From: an uncultured Eubacteriales bacterium
GTDB lineage: Bacteria > Bacillota > Clostridia > Oscillospirales > Acutalibacteraceae
Direction: 5' to 3'
Assembly: GCA_934446475.1 (NCBI GenBank)
Contig: CAKSEH010000009.1
Coordinates: 1-64,000, forward strand
DNA length: 64,000 nt
This document shows, piece by piece, positions 43,396 through 50,652 of the stretch. The notes beneath the pieces were generated by a model. That model saw only the letters and a list, made by a program, of their open reading frames with translations. It had not been told where the DNA came from and made no database searches. The first letter of the stretch is position 1, and the number at the start of each line of letters is the position of its first letter. Position numbers and translations under genes: made by a program.

Positions 43396-43421
43396 AAAAG
43401 CATTCCGCACGGGGTGCTTTT
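43396..43421. terminator. Bidirectional-looking hairpin
   Basis: AAAAGCATTCC (43396-43406) pairs with GGGGTGCTTTT (43411-43421) using two G-T pairs, with T-rich flanks on both strands. It separates the RiPP side from the XRE operon. Confidence 0.5.
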
Positions 43422-43493
43422 TCTTTATGCCGTTTTTCGACCGTTTTCGACTGAGGGATATGAGCCCACGGGTAAATAATTCGAATGGTGAAA

Positions 43494-43523
43494 CGGTAGT
43501 GAATGACAGTCCGGGGGACTGTC
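43494..43523 (-). repeat. Fragment of the interspersed repeat family
   Basis: Thirty bases identical in inverted orientation to 49953-49982 and 50463-50492, including the GACAGTCC/GGACTGTC hairpin. Confidence 0.85.
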
Positions 43524-43572
43524 ATTTAAGCAGTGCTACCCCTACATAAGGAGAGCTTTATAAGTCCTCATT

Positions 43573-43846
43573 TAGGCAATACAATCAGGGTACAACGCTT
43601 CCCATAGCGGAAAATTTGTCCGTTTATATTGTCTCGTCATTTAAAATACGCCGGTATTCCCGCATTCCTCGACTTCATAAGCGGAAAAATTTTCTCGCTA
43701 TGGGTCGAAGATTTTGTAAGAAAATGGCACCGTTAAGCGGCGAGGCGCCCGACCGAAGAATACTGACGTATTGTGAGTGGAAAGCAACAATGCCGATAAC
43801 GGCGCCATTTCTTCAAAAAAGCATTGTACCTTGACTGTATTGTCTA
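43573..43846. repeat. MITE-like palindromic element (274 bp)
   Basis: Terminal inverted repeats of 28 bp (43573-43600 and 43819-43846, 24 of 28 matching; core TACAACGCTT / AAGCATTGTA) enclose two large stems: CCCATAGCGGAAAATTT (43601-43617) with 43687-43704, and 43718-43735 with TAACGGCGCCATTTCTT (43797-43813). No convincing gene lies inside; the frame at 43616-43834 follows the stems. This fits a non-autonomous mobile element or a structured RNA. No transposase with matching ends is in the window; the IS3 ends differ. Confidence 0.65.
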
Positions 43847-43852
43847 AGCAAT

Positions 43853-43898
43853 ACAAAAAATAAAACAGGAGATATAAAACTTGCGTTTTACATCCCCT
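43853..43898 (-). terminator. Terminator of the RiPP operon
   Basis: A long stem (AGGAGATATAAAAC at 43867-43880 with GTTTTACATCCCCT at 43885-43898, TTGC loop) is followed on the minus strand by GTTTTATTTTTTG, just past the protease stop codon. Confidence 0.85.
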
Positions 43899-43902
43899 TA
43901 GT

Positions 43903-44361
43903 TCATTTTATTACAGTATGCTTTATTTTCGAAAGCAGCGGGTAAAGCTTACATTTCCAAACAAATCTTGCAGGATAAAAAAGTCTCATAAAAAAAACAT
44001 ATATCTTATATTTAAAGCTCGTTTCAGGATCGCAATATTTACCGTTTCTGTAAAAGGCTTTCATTACACCGACAATTTGCTTGTCCGTTATACCATATTC
44101 TTTTCGATATGTATTATCGCCTCTTATGATATATTTGCCGTCCCGTGTTATTTTAATAATTCTGTGCAGAACAAGCTTATCCCTTGCCGGCACATCATAA
44201 GCAACAACATCGTGCTTTTTAAGAGGCCTGTCAACCTTTTTTATTATAACTACATCCCTGTGCTGCCTGAGCATCGGGCGCATACTGACGCCTTCTGTAA
44301 GCACCGGAGCTTCATCAGATATTTCAAGGCAATGCGCCACATCCATTTTACTTTCAGGCAT
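43903..44361 (-). CDS. Signal-peptidase-like S24/S26 serine protease of the RiPP cluster
   Basis: A 152-residue protein with the signal peptidase I fold. The nucleophile Ser26 is in EGVSMRPML. The general-base region reads DKLVLHRIIKI, with His66 at the position used by ER/SipW-type enzymes and Lys62 close by, and the RGDN box is at 80-83. A hydrophobic, aromatic C-terminus (YVFFMRLFYPARFVW) may attach it to the membrane. Its ATG shares a base with the PqqD stop (TAATG). In this context it probably removes the leader from the modified peptide or helps export, which is inference; no transporter gene is present in the cluster. Confidence 0.85.
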   Translation of the reverse strand: MPESKMDVAHCLEISDEAPVLTEGVSMRPMLRQHRDVVIIKKVDRPLKKHDVVAYDVPARDKLVLHRIIKITRDGKYIIRGDNTYRKEYGITDKQIVGVMKAFYRNGKYCDPETSFKYKIYVFFMRLFYPARFVWKCKLYPLLSKIKHTVIK

Positions 44362-44627
44362 TACTCAACAATACCTTTGCTTAGAAGCCTTGCTGTGAAT
44401 TCTTTTACAGTTTCCCTTATTTCATTTTCGGGTGTATCGGCATAATCTTTTTTCATAGCTTCAACTATTTCATCCTCGGTAACATCATTTTTCAGCATAC
44501 CGAAAATATACGCTCCGACATCATTCATTTTAATAAAACCTCTGAAATTTTCAAGGCTATCCCCTACCGGAATCGCAACCTGTTTATCTGCAACCGTATT
44601 TATAACAAAATTATATTTAAGTTTCAT
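44361..44627 (-). CDS. PqqD-family RiPP recognition element protein
   Basis: An 88-residue stand-alone PqqD-like protein (winged-helix RRE fold) that binds precursor leader peptides and presents them to modifying enzymes. Family features are the N-terminal strand region (MKLKYNFVINTVADKQVAIP), FIKMNDVGAYIFGMLKNDVTEDEIVEAM and a C-terminal helix ending LLSKGIVE. GAGGAG precedes the ATG. It is separated from the kinase-like gene upstream by 238 bp of tandem hairpins, and coupled to the protease downstream. Confidence 0.9.
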   Translation of the reverse strand: MKLKYNFVINTVADKQVAIPVGDSLENFRGFIKMNDVGAYIFGMLKNDVTEDEIVEAMKKDYADTPENEIRETVKEFTARLLSKGIVE

Positions 44628-44865
44628 CTTGTTTGACTCCTCATCATTTTAAAAATCAGAATGTTAACACAATATTCTACACTCATTATAATGGCTTTTG
44701 GTCACAAATTTTCTTTGAAAATTTGTCAATGTCCATTGCAATGAATATGGTCAAAATTAAATTTGTGGAAATTTAATTTTGACCAGGCCGATAAAATCGG
44801 CCTGTCGAAACAATTTTTGGTGTTTCGACATTCTATAATCATTATAAAACATTCGGGATACAAAA
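44628..44865 (-). other. Non-coding gap with four tandem perfect hairpins
   Basis: No gene. In a 126-bp stretch four perfect stems follow each other: ACAAATTTTC/GAAAATTTGT (44704-44726), a 17-bp stem TGGTCAAAATTAAATTT (44748-44785), AGGCCGAT/ATCGGCCT (44785-44803) and GTCGAAACA/TGTTTCGAC (44804-44829). A TATAAT box on the minus strand (44685-44690) lies downstream of the hairpins, without a clear -35. The set may terminate the upstream transcript, protect mRNA ends or form a small RNA; a fresh promoter for pqqD-protease is possible. Confidence 0.6.
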
Positions 44866-45591
44866 TCAATTAAAAATTGTATCATAGGCCACTCTTGCCG
44901 CCTCAGGTTCCATATTGCAATGGATTATCCAGAGGTTGCAGGAGGTGAGCAGGCGGTCTATCAAGGCTATTGTGTTTGCCGCAGCAAGCGGATCGCTCGG
45001 CATATAGACCTGATTGAGAATTCTGTCTACAGCGTCTTTTTGATCAATTTTTTCAACATAGTTTTTTTCACTGCGCTCTATAAAGCAGATATGCTTAAGC
45101 GGAGTTCTCATATTGCAACCGTAGCTTTCTTTGCCGTTCCACGGGGTGCCATAAGCATAAGGCGTTTCGGGCTCGTCATCAAAAAATCTGATAATAGGTT
45201 TATCACCGTTAACGATAGTCATTTTATTGCCTAAAAGCTGTTGCCAAAGGCGCATATGGGTTGTTTTTCCGGTTCCGCTCTGTGCTGCAAAGGCAACTCC
45301 TTCACCCTGTACATCTATACATACGGAATGAAGGACAAAAGCATTAAAGGCAGGTATAATATTGCTTAATTTGCGAAAGTTTGCAGCAATTTTAAAAGTT
45401 GACGGGTATATCTTCTCTATCTGATCCCCATATGTTTGTTCCTCATATAAAACTTCTTCATCTGTGACCTTTAAAGTAATATCCGCACTATCAAAATCAC
45501 TAAGATAATCACGCATAACCCTATTAAAATTTTTCATATCTGTCTCAAAGGAAATATTAAACCCTGCTATTTTACATTTAACAATATTCAT
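44866..45591 (-). CDS. HPr-kinase-like ATPase of the RiPP cluster
   Basis: A 241-residue P-loop protein related to HPr kinase/PEP carboxykinase-type ATPases. Walker A is AAQSGTGKTTH (residues 102-112), the second motif is MTIVNGDKP (124-132), and TPWNGKESYG (149-158) corresponds to the family's phosphate-handling loop. It lacks the N-terminal domain of true HprK. Homologues in lasso-peptide clusters phosphorylate a peptide Ser, and others accompany PqqD proteins with unknown role. The precursor here has Ser18 and Ser29 as possible acceptors. AGGAT precedes the ATG; it follows the radical SAM gene by 14 bp. Confidence 0.88.
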   Translation of the reverse strand: MNIVKCKIAGFNISFETDMKNFNRVMRDYLSDFDSADITLKVTDEEVLYEEQTYGDQIEKIYPSTFKIAANFRKLSNIIPAFNAFVLHSVCIDVQGEGVAFAAQSGTGKTTHMRLWQQLLGNKMTIVNGDKPIIRFFDDEPETPYAYGTPWNGKESYGCNMRTPLKHICFIERSEKNYVEKIDQKDAVDRILNQVYMPSDPLAAANTIALIDRLLTSCNLWIIHCNMEPEAARVAYDTIFN

Positions 45592-45605
45592 AAACTATCC
45601 TGCCG

Positions 45606-46985
45606 TTAAAAGTTGTTTTTTTCTTTTTCAAGTCTTAAAAATTCGTTGTAAATGTTTCTTAATTTTGCATTCATTCGATTAATTATTGCCATTTTATCTG
45701 CCTCATCGCAATGATTCGGTACTCCCGTGCAACACTTAAGCGACATACACATAGAACGCATTTCGCAATCTTCACATACAGAGGCAATATTTCTGCGTTC
45801 TTTATACTTTTGAATTTTTGCGTAATCAATTTCGTCACTATAAATACTGCCGTAAAAATCGCTGTCAACAAAATGCTCGCACTTGCCTAAATGACCGTCC
45901 GGCACTATCATAACAGAATTATCACTGCATGCCATACAAGTATTCGGAGAAGCAAAAGCTTTCGGGAGATTCTTAATAGGCACCGGCGGCATATTTTCAT
46001 CAATAAAATTTTGAAGTTTAACGGAATTCTCAATAAGCCTATGGCGGTCTGCAACATCACGGTTCTTTATTTTTGAACAAGTATCCTCAAACAGGCGCAC
46101 AACATAAATATGGCAGTTTGAATATTCCTTAAATCTATTTACCAATAACTTCGAGAGCTGAAAAAGGTCCTCGGCATTGTGCTCGTCCATATTAAGCCTT
46201 ACACTTACCTGAATTCCTGCCGCAAGTGCATTTTCTATATTATTTAAAACCCTTTTAAAGGGACTTGGATCATTCTTATAAACATAATTTTTTGTTTTAT
46301 TATATATTTCTTCTGTGCCGTCAAGAGTTATTTGCATCATATCAAGTTTCCATAAATCAACGGCTTTTTTGATTACTTCATCGTCAAGTAAATATCCGTT
46401 TGTTACCATTTTCGAAGAAAAAATAATGTTTTTTGCAGCTAAATCACTTGATATTATATCAATAACTTTCATATTTACAAGCGGTTCTCCGCCAAACCAC
46501 TGAATTCTTATCTTATTTGCGCCCTTTTTATCAATAAAATCAGCTACATCGTGCGCCGTATTCTCAGTCATATTAGAAATCTTTGCGCCCTGCTCGAAGC
46601 AATAAAAGCATCTGGCATTACAGCCGGTTGTTGTGAGAATAACAAAATGTGAAAGCGGCGGATTTGTATAGATATTCTGAATTGCAAGCCGAGCTTCTAT
46701 CAGATCGGATGCAAACTTTTTATCATTAAAATCTTCAGGAACCAAAAAATAGCTTTCAATAAGATAACGAATGTCCTGATTGGATAAATCAGGGTGTTTA
46801 AGTTGCTTAATTTCATCCGATGTAAGAAATATCAACTCATAAGTAACTGTATTTACGAGCAAAACTCCGCCCTCAACCGGGCATTGACTTAGATAAAATG
46901 ATTTTCTGTAGCCTTTATTCTCATCGATTTTTTGTTTGTCTAAAATTTGTTTTACGATATTTGTTTGTTCGTAAATAAGTTTCAT
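45606..46985 (-). CDS. Radical SAM/SPASM peptide maturase
   Basis: About 459 residues from the ATG at 46985 (TTGGTGA upstream; a TTG at 46997 is less likely). An N-terminal 105-residue domain, possibly leader-binding, precedes the radical SAM barrel with the cluster motif CNARCFYC (Cys122, 126, 129) and GGEPL. The C-terminal SPASM region (about 350-440) has many Cys: NTCMACSD, GKCEHF, CEDCEMRSMC and KCCTGVPNHC, enough for two extra iron-sulfur clusters. Such enzymes link Cys sulfur to peptide carbons (sactipeptides, ranthipeptides) or make other crosslinks. The precursor gene lies directly upstream behind a terminator. Confidence 0.93.
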   Translation of the reverse strand: MKLIYEQTNIVKQILDKQKIDENKGYRKSFYLSQCPVEGGVLLVNTVTYELIFLTSDEIKQLKHPDLSNQDIRYLIESYFLVPEDFNDKKFASDLIEARLAIQNIYTNPPLSHFVILTTTGCNARCFYCFEQGAKISNMTENTAHDVADFIDKKGANKIRIQWFGGEPLVNMKVIDIISSDLAAKNIIFSSKMVTNGYLLDDEVIKKAVDLWKLDMMQITLDGTEEIYNKTKNYVYKNDPSPFKRVLNNIENALAAGIQVSVRLNMDEHNAEDLFQLSKLLVNRFKEYSNCHIYVVRLFEDTCSKIKNRDVADRHRLIENSVKLQNFIDENMPPVPIKNLPKAFASPNTCMACSDNSVMIVPDGHLGKCEHFVDSDFYGSIYSDEIDYAKIQKYKERRNIASVCEDCEMRSMCMSLKCCTGVPNHCDEADKMAIINRMNAKLRNIYNEFLRLEKEKNNF

Positions 46986-47082
46986 AGTTTTCACCAAGCA
47001 TTATATATTATAAGGTGTTATAAAAACATCTGCTATTTCAAAATTCGAATATAAAATCAATATTAAAAAATGCAACAACTAA

Positions 47083-47111
47083 GGCAAAAGCCCCGCAAAA
47101 AACGGGGCTTT
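47083..47111 (-). terminator. Terminator between precursor and maturase genes
   Basis: An AAAGCCCCG (47087-47095) / CGGGGCTTT (47103-47111) stem with T-rich tail on the minus strand. It would let the small precursor mRNA accumulate while some readthrough supplies the maturase genes. Confidence 0.85.
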
Positions 47112-47131
47112 CATTTTTTAAAACCATTGAA

Positions 47132-47248
47132 TTAATAGCGACCAGCCATCTGATCCAAATCACTCGGGCACTGAAAATCACAACACTCTTCACCCGAAAC
47201 TGTAACAACATCGTTCTTTAACTCAACGATCTCTAAATATGCCTTCAT
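47132..47248 (-). CDS. RiPP precursor peptide, 38 residues
   Basis: A short gene found by reading the gap upstream of the maturase. The ATG at 47248 follows GGCAGGTG, and the stop is at 47132. The peptide begins MKAYLEIVELKNDVV, an amphipathic leader-like stretch that could add a strand to an RRE domain. The core is acidic and Cys-containing: GEECCDFQC (19-27) and PSDLDQMAGRY (28-38), with Cys22, Cys23 and Cys27 and Asp24, Asp30 and Asp32 near them. There is no signal peptide. Cys-to-Asp or Cys-to-other-residue crosslinking by the radical SAM enzyme is the natural guess. It starts 42 bp after the stop of the secreted 617-residue protein. Confidence 0.82.
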   Translation of the reverse strand: MKAYLEIVELKNDVVTVSGEECCDFQCPSDLDQMAGRY

Positions 47249-47290
47249 CTTGCACACCTGCCTTATTATGTAATCAATTTAAATATAATA

Positions 47291-49144
47291 TTATTTTGCA
47301 CTGTAAGCTCTGAATGAGATACCGAGTTTAATAAGTGCTGTAGAAATTGCACCTATAGAAGAATCAGACATAGCAGCACCTAAATAAGACTCAACGCTAT
47401 AGGTTACAGAATATACCTTTTCACCGTCATATGTTATCTCAACAACAAGATCCTGGTTGCCATCCTGAATGCCTATCTGGTCAAACTTAAAAGATATCCA
47501 AGAGCCTGAACGCGTTATAGCACCGCTGTCAACTGTGAATGTTACATCGTAAGGAGTTTCTGTTCCGTCACCTGCAACCTGAGTATAAGTAACCTTAAAG
47601 CTCAGCTTGCTGAGATCTAAAACGTTTCCGCTGTCTTTAACACGATATGTGATATACGGCGCTTTACCAATCGAAACAGAAGTTCTGACCTGATGTCTGT
47701 TTGAGCTTGCAGAACCAAAATCTGAATTGAATGATTGGTTGGTATTTATTGTGTTATAAGAATCTACAGATGCAGTTGCTTCGCTTATATCAAAGCCTTC
47801 AATTATGGAAGGTGCTTTCGCAAGATCAGAATCGGCATAATTTGCAGCCATACCCTTAACGGACTCATCACCAACAATTAAAGTGTCTGTAATCAAGGTG
47901 CGAAGTTTTGCATTAGATGCCTGTTCTTCAAATACATTTTTCAAATATGTTGCAGGAGAAATAGTGAATGTTTCCGAGACTGCAACAAGATTGCCGCTCT
48001 CATCATATGCTCTTAACATATAGTTAATATCAAGGCCAAGTTCGTAAAGCTGAATATCGGTATATGTATAAGACCTCATTGAGCCGGCAGCAGCAAGTTC
48101 TGATTTGTTCTTAACTATTTCCTGAGGATTCGGATCAATATTAAGTGTTGCACTGTCATACTTCTGGGGAATGATAACAAGCTCCATATCGGCATACGAG
48201 TTCAATACTGTATTAGTAACACGGAAAGCCATCTGGAGAGAACTTGCACCATAACCGAGAGAAGCGCTTCTGAAAGTTAACGAAGTATCAACTACGGGTT
48301 CAGTGCTCTGCTTTTTATATCCGCACACGGTGCAGGTATTATTTTCATCAAAAGTATGATCAGCTGTTGTGCCGTCTATAGTAACGCTGCACCTACTGCA
48401 AACTTCTGCATGCTGTGTATCGCTTATAGAGGTAACAACGCCATCGTGACCTAAAGCATCGATAGGAGTAGTCCACTCAGCGCCGCAATCGGGGCAAGTG
48501 TGTCTCTCTTCACCGGGCTCGGTGCAAGTGGGTTCAACTACTGTTGTGGTGGTCGCATTGCCGTGGCTGCAGTTCGTTCCTGCTACGACTTTTTGATTTG
48601 TTTCAGCAGCTTCAACCTGATTTATAAGGCCATTTTCATTATTGTTTGCACAGGGGAATGTGAGAAGGTTCTCATCACCTAAAGTGCCATCATCTCCGAC
48701 AGTACCCTGATCGGCTGCCTGGATGTGGGTGAGGGTGATATAGTGCTGGGTTGAATCATCCTTAACAACCTTGATGCTGATAGTTGCAGCCGTTATAGCA
48801 GACAAATTCGTTACATCAACACGCTTAACAAGCATCGTAAGGGTTGTTCCGCTTACTTTTGACTCAACGCTGAGGTTTTCAGCATTATTGTCAACAGCGG
48901 TTACAGCATCTTCATCACTGCTGAGAGCATAGCCTGTTAGCTCTGCTTTAGCAACAGCCACAAGATATCCTGTTTCGGAATCAATGTGGAGGGTTGCGGT
49001 GTCATACGCACCGGATGCAACAACATCAGCATCAAACGCATATGTACCGTTTGGCTCGGCTGCCATTGAGGTTAAACACATTGCCGGGCAAATGACAATG
49101 GCTACCGCAAGGACAACTGCGAGAAGCTTGGGAAATTTTCTCAT
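47291..49144 (-). CDS. Secreted protein with Cys-pair (zinc-ribbon-like) repeats, unknown function
   Basis: A 617-residue secreted protein with a signal peptide of about 29 residues (ending LTSMAAE). Residues 30-165 form a beta-rich, Ig-like domain. Residues 190-285 hold repeated Cys-pair modules (CTEPGEERHTCPDCGAEW, ALGHDG, CSRCSV, CTVCGY), a pattern found in many clostridial surface proteins. The C-terminal 330 residues contain two further beta domains (SLTFRSASLGYGASSLQMAF; ISFKFDQIGIQDGNQDLVVE). No catalytic motif or cell-wall anchor is seen. A consensus promoter lies about 100 bp upstream. Being just ahead of the RiPP precursor on the same strand, it may share its transcript. Confidence 0.82.
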   Translation of the reverse strand: MRKFPKLLAVVLAVAIVICPAMCLTSMAAEPNGTYAFDADVVASGAYDTATLHIDSETGYLVAVAKAELTGYALSSDEDAVTAVDNNAENLSVESKVSGTTLTMLVKRVDVTNLSAITAATISIKVVKDDSTQHYITLTHIQAADQGTVGDDGTLGDENLLTFPCANNNENGLINQVEAAETNQKVVAGTNCSHGNATTTTVVEPTCTEPGEERHTCPDCGAEWTTPIDALGHDGVVTSISDTQHAEVCSRCSVTIDGTTADHTFDENNTCTVCGYKKQSTEPVVDTSLTFRSASLGYGASSLQMAFRVTNTVLNSYADMELVIIPQKYDSATLNIDPNPQEIVKNKSELAAAGSMRSYTYTDIQLYELGLDINYMLRAYDESGNLVAVSETFTISPATYLKNVFEEQASNAKLRTLITDTLIVGDESVKGMAANYADSDLAKAPSIIEGFDISEATASVDSYNTINTNQSFNSDFGSASSNRHQVRTSVSIGKAPYITYRVKDSGNVLDLSKLSFKVTYTQVAGDGTETPYDVTFTVDSGAITRSGSWISFKFDQIGIQDGNQDLVVEITYDGEKVYSVTYSVESYLGAAMSDSSIGAISTALIKLGISFRAYSAK

Positions 49145-49217
49145 TTTAAAAACTCCTAACCGGCATTACGCCAAAATTTCGGCACCCCTCGGGCACCATG
49201 GACTTTTTAGGGTCACT

Positions 49218-49234
49218 ACCGCATATTCTGCGGT
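49218..49234 (-). promoter_or_regulatory. Hairpin in the leader of the secreted protein
   Basis: ACCGCA/TGCGGT with a 5-base loop lies close to the inferred transcription start. It may protect the 5' end of the mRNA. Confidence 0.4.
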
Positions 49235-49241
49235 TTGATTC

Positions 49242-49270
49242 ATTATAACATCAGGGGTCTTAAAAATCAA
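49242..49270 (-). promoter_or_regulatory. Promoter of the secreted protein (and perhaps the RiPP precursor)
   Basis: TTGATT (49265-49270), a 17-bp spacer and TATAAT (49242-49247) on the minus strand. Confidence 0.85.
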
Positions 49271-49890
49271 GTACAAATACGAAAAAACATCACAAAAACA
49301 ATAAAAAATATTTTCGACAATTGCGAACAGTGGCAAATTTGCACAACGATTATTTATTTTCATCGTCAAGCCGTACAAAACATCCTGCGATCGAAACAAC
49401 GCATACACGGTTTATAATTAAGCGCTTAAACAAATGCTACAAAGAACATAAAAAACGCCTTACTGCACACTGTGACAAAAATACAGGCTGCAAATTAAAA
49501 AATCCGCCACACGGAAACGCTGAAAGGAAATCGCCGGAAGCGGAACTAAAGATCCAAAATCAAAAAAAGGCTTTAACTGCCCTATCGCAGGGCCGAGGTT
49601 AGGCAGCTCGACCCTGCGACTATGTAATTTGAGAAAATTACCACTCTCATTATACATTATAGCAGTTAAAAGTCAAGTTTATTCGTTTAAGTTACACAAA
49701 GTTTATGAAAAATGAACGAAAAGCCTTTTTGGCAAATGATGTTTTATTTCAAAATCACCATAACGACTTTTTAGCCTTTTTGAATTTTTATTATTTGAAA
49801 TTCAAAGATAAAATGGAAACTTCGTTCTTTTTGATATTAGATTTAAAGTTTGATCTTTGATATTTAAGCCGCAGCTTTGATTTAAGCTTT

Positions 49891-50019
49891 AAACAATCCC
49901 TCAGTCCCTGACGGGACATTTCTCGCTGCGGCTCGGTCACCTCACGGCTTAAGACAGTCCCCCGGACTGTCATTCACTACCGCTCGGTCGCCTTCGGCTA
50001 CCCTTTACACAAAGGAGCC
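49891..50019 (+). repeat. Interspersed repeat, long copy 1
   Basis: Starts AAACAATCCCTCAGTC and ends TTTACACAAAGGAGCC. Nearly identical to 50398-50529 except for the stem after CAGTC, which here reads CCTGACGGG. It contains GACAGTCC/GGACTGTC and further GC-rich stems. Confidence 0.85.
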
Positions 50020-50068
50020 TATATACAATGAAGTTTTACTATTAAAATAAGGCTTTACTGCCTTTTTA

Positions 50069-50140
50069 GGCGCCCTTCTTTTTGTCGCAAGACAAAATAG
50101 AGGGGAGCTGTCCCGTCAGGGACTGAGGGGTATTCTTTCA
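50069..50140 (+). repeat. Interspersed repeat, short type
   Basis: A GCGCCCTTCTTTTTGTCGC...GAGGGGAGCTGTCCC...GACTGAGGGGTATTCTTTC block; the same layout occurs at 88-150 with a different variable stem. Confidence 0.7.
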
Positions 50141-50275
50141 TTGTGGTTTTATATTTTTTAACCTTTTGAATTTAGTGTTTATTGAAAATTAAAGAGAGAC
50201 GAGAAAAGTGCACCCTTTTCGATATTAAAATTTGATGTTTAATCTTTAACATTTAAGCAGCTGCTTTAATTTTTT

Positions 50276-50330
50276 TAAAACAACCCCTCCGTCAAAGTTT
50301 CGCTTTGCCACCTCCCCTTACACAGGGCAG
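50276..50330 (+). repeat. Interspersed repeat, short CCTCCGTC type
   Basis: Carries CCCCTCCGTC, the variable stem AAAGTTTCGCTTT, CCACCTCCCCTTACACAGGG. Matches the layout at 20-74, where the variable stem is ACGGCTCCGCCGT. Confidence 0.7.
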
Positions 50331-50397
50331 GCATCATATTCAATAGGCTTAGAAAGTTTAATCTTTAACATTCTAAGCTTCTTCGATTTAAGTTTTT

Positions 50398-50529
50398 AAA
50401 CAATCCCTCAGTCTCGCTACGCTCGCCATTTCTCACTGCGGCTCGGTCACCTCACGGCTTAAGACAGTCCCCCGGACTGTCATTCACTACCGCTCGGTCG
50501 CCTTCGGCTACCCTTTACACAAGGGAGCC
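50398..50529 (+). repeat. Interspersed repeat, long copy 2
   Basis: The same as copy 1, but its variable stem is TCGCTACGCTCG. The 30-bp core at 50463-50492 is shared with 43494-43523 in inverted orientation. Confidence 0.85.
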
Positions 50530-50652
50530 AATATATTCAGTGCAGTTTTATTGCTATAATAAGGCCTTATCGTTTATTGCAAAATCGGCTTCCTTTGAAC
50601 AAGAAAGCCGATTTTATAATATGCAATATTTTAAACATAAAAAGCAGTTTAT

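Larger units (their letters stand above)
49145..50652. other. 1.5-kb non-coding region of leader and interspersed repeats
   Basis: No gene is supported. It holds the leader and promoter of the secreted protein (49145-49270), a stem with CGCAGGG/CCCTGCG arms (about 49588-49620), and several copies of a structured interspersed repeat (49891-50019, 50069-50140, 50276-50330, 50398-50529). Confidence 0.65.

Noticed and set aside
43616..43834. 72-residue frame inside the palindromic element
   Set aside because: It follows the stems of the MITE-like element; no binding site or family.
43903..44361. LexA-type repressor for the S24/S26 fold protein
   Set aside because: There is no N-terminal DNA-binding domain, and the GVSMRPML start with RGDN box and hydrophobic tail fits a signal-peptidase-like enzyme.
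49145..49241. Possible riboswitch in the leader of the secreted protein
   Set aside because: Only one clear hairpin was found. The GGTGCC motifs are direct rather than inverted repeats, and no known riboswitch core is recognisable.
49321..49602. 93-residue plus-strand frame upstream of the secreted protein
   Set aside because: Biased composition, no ribosome binding site, lies antisense to the promoter region.
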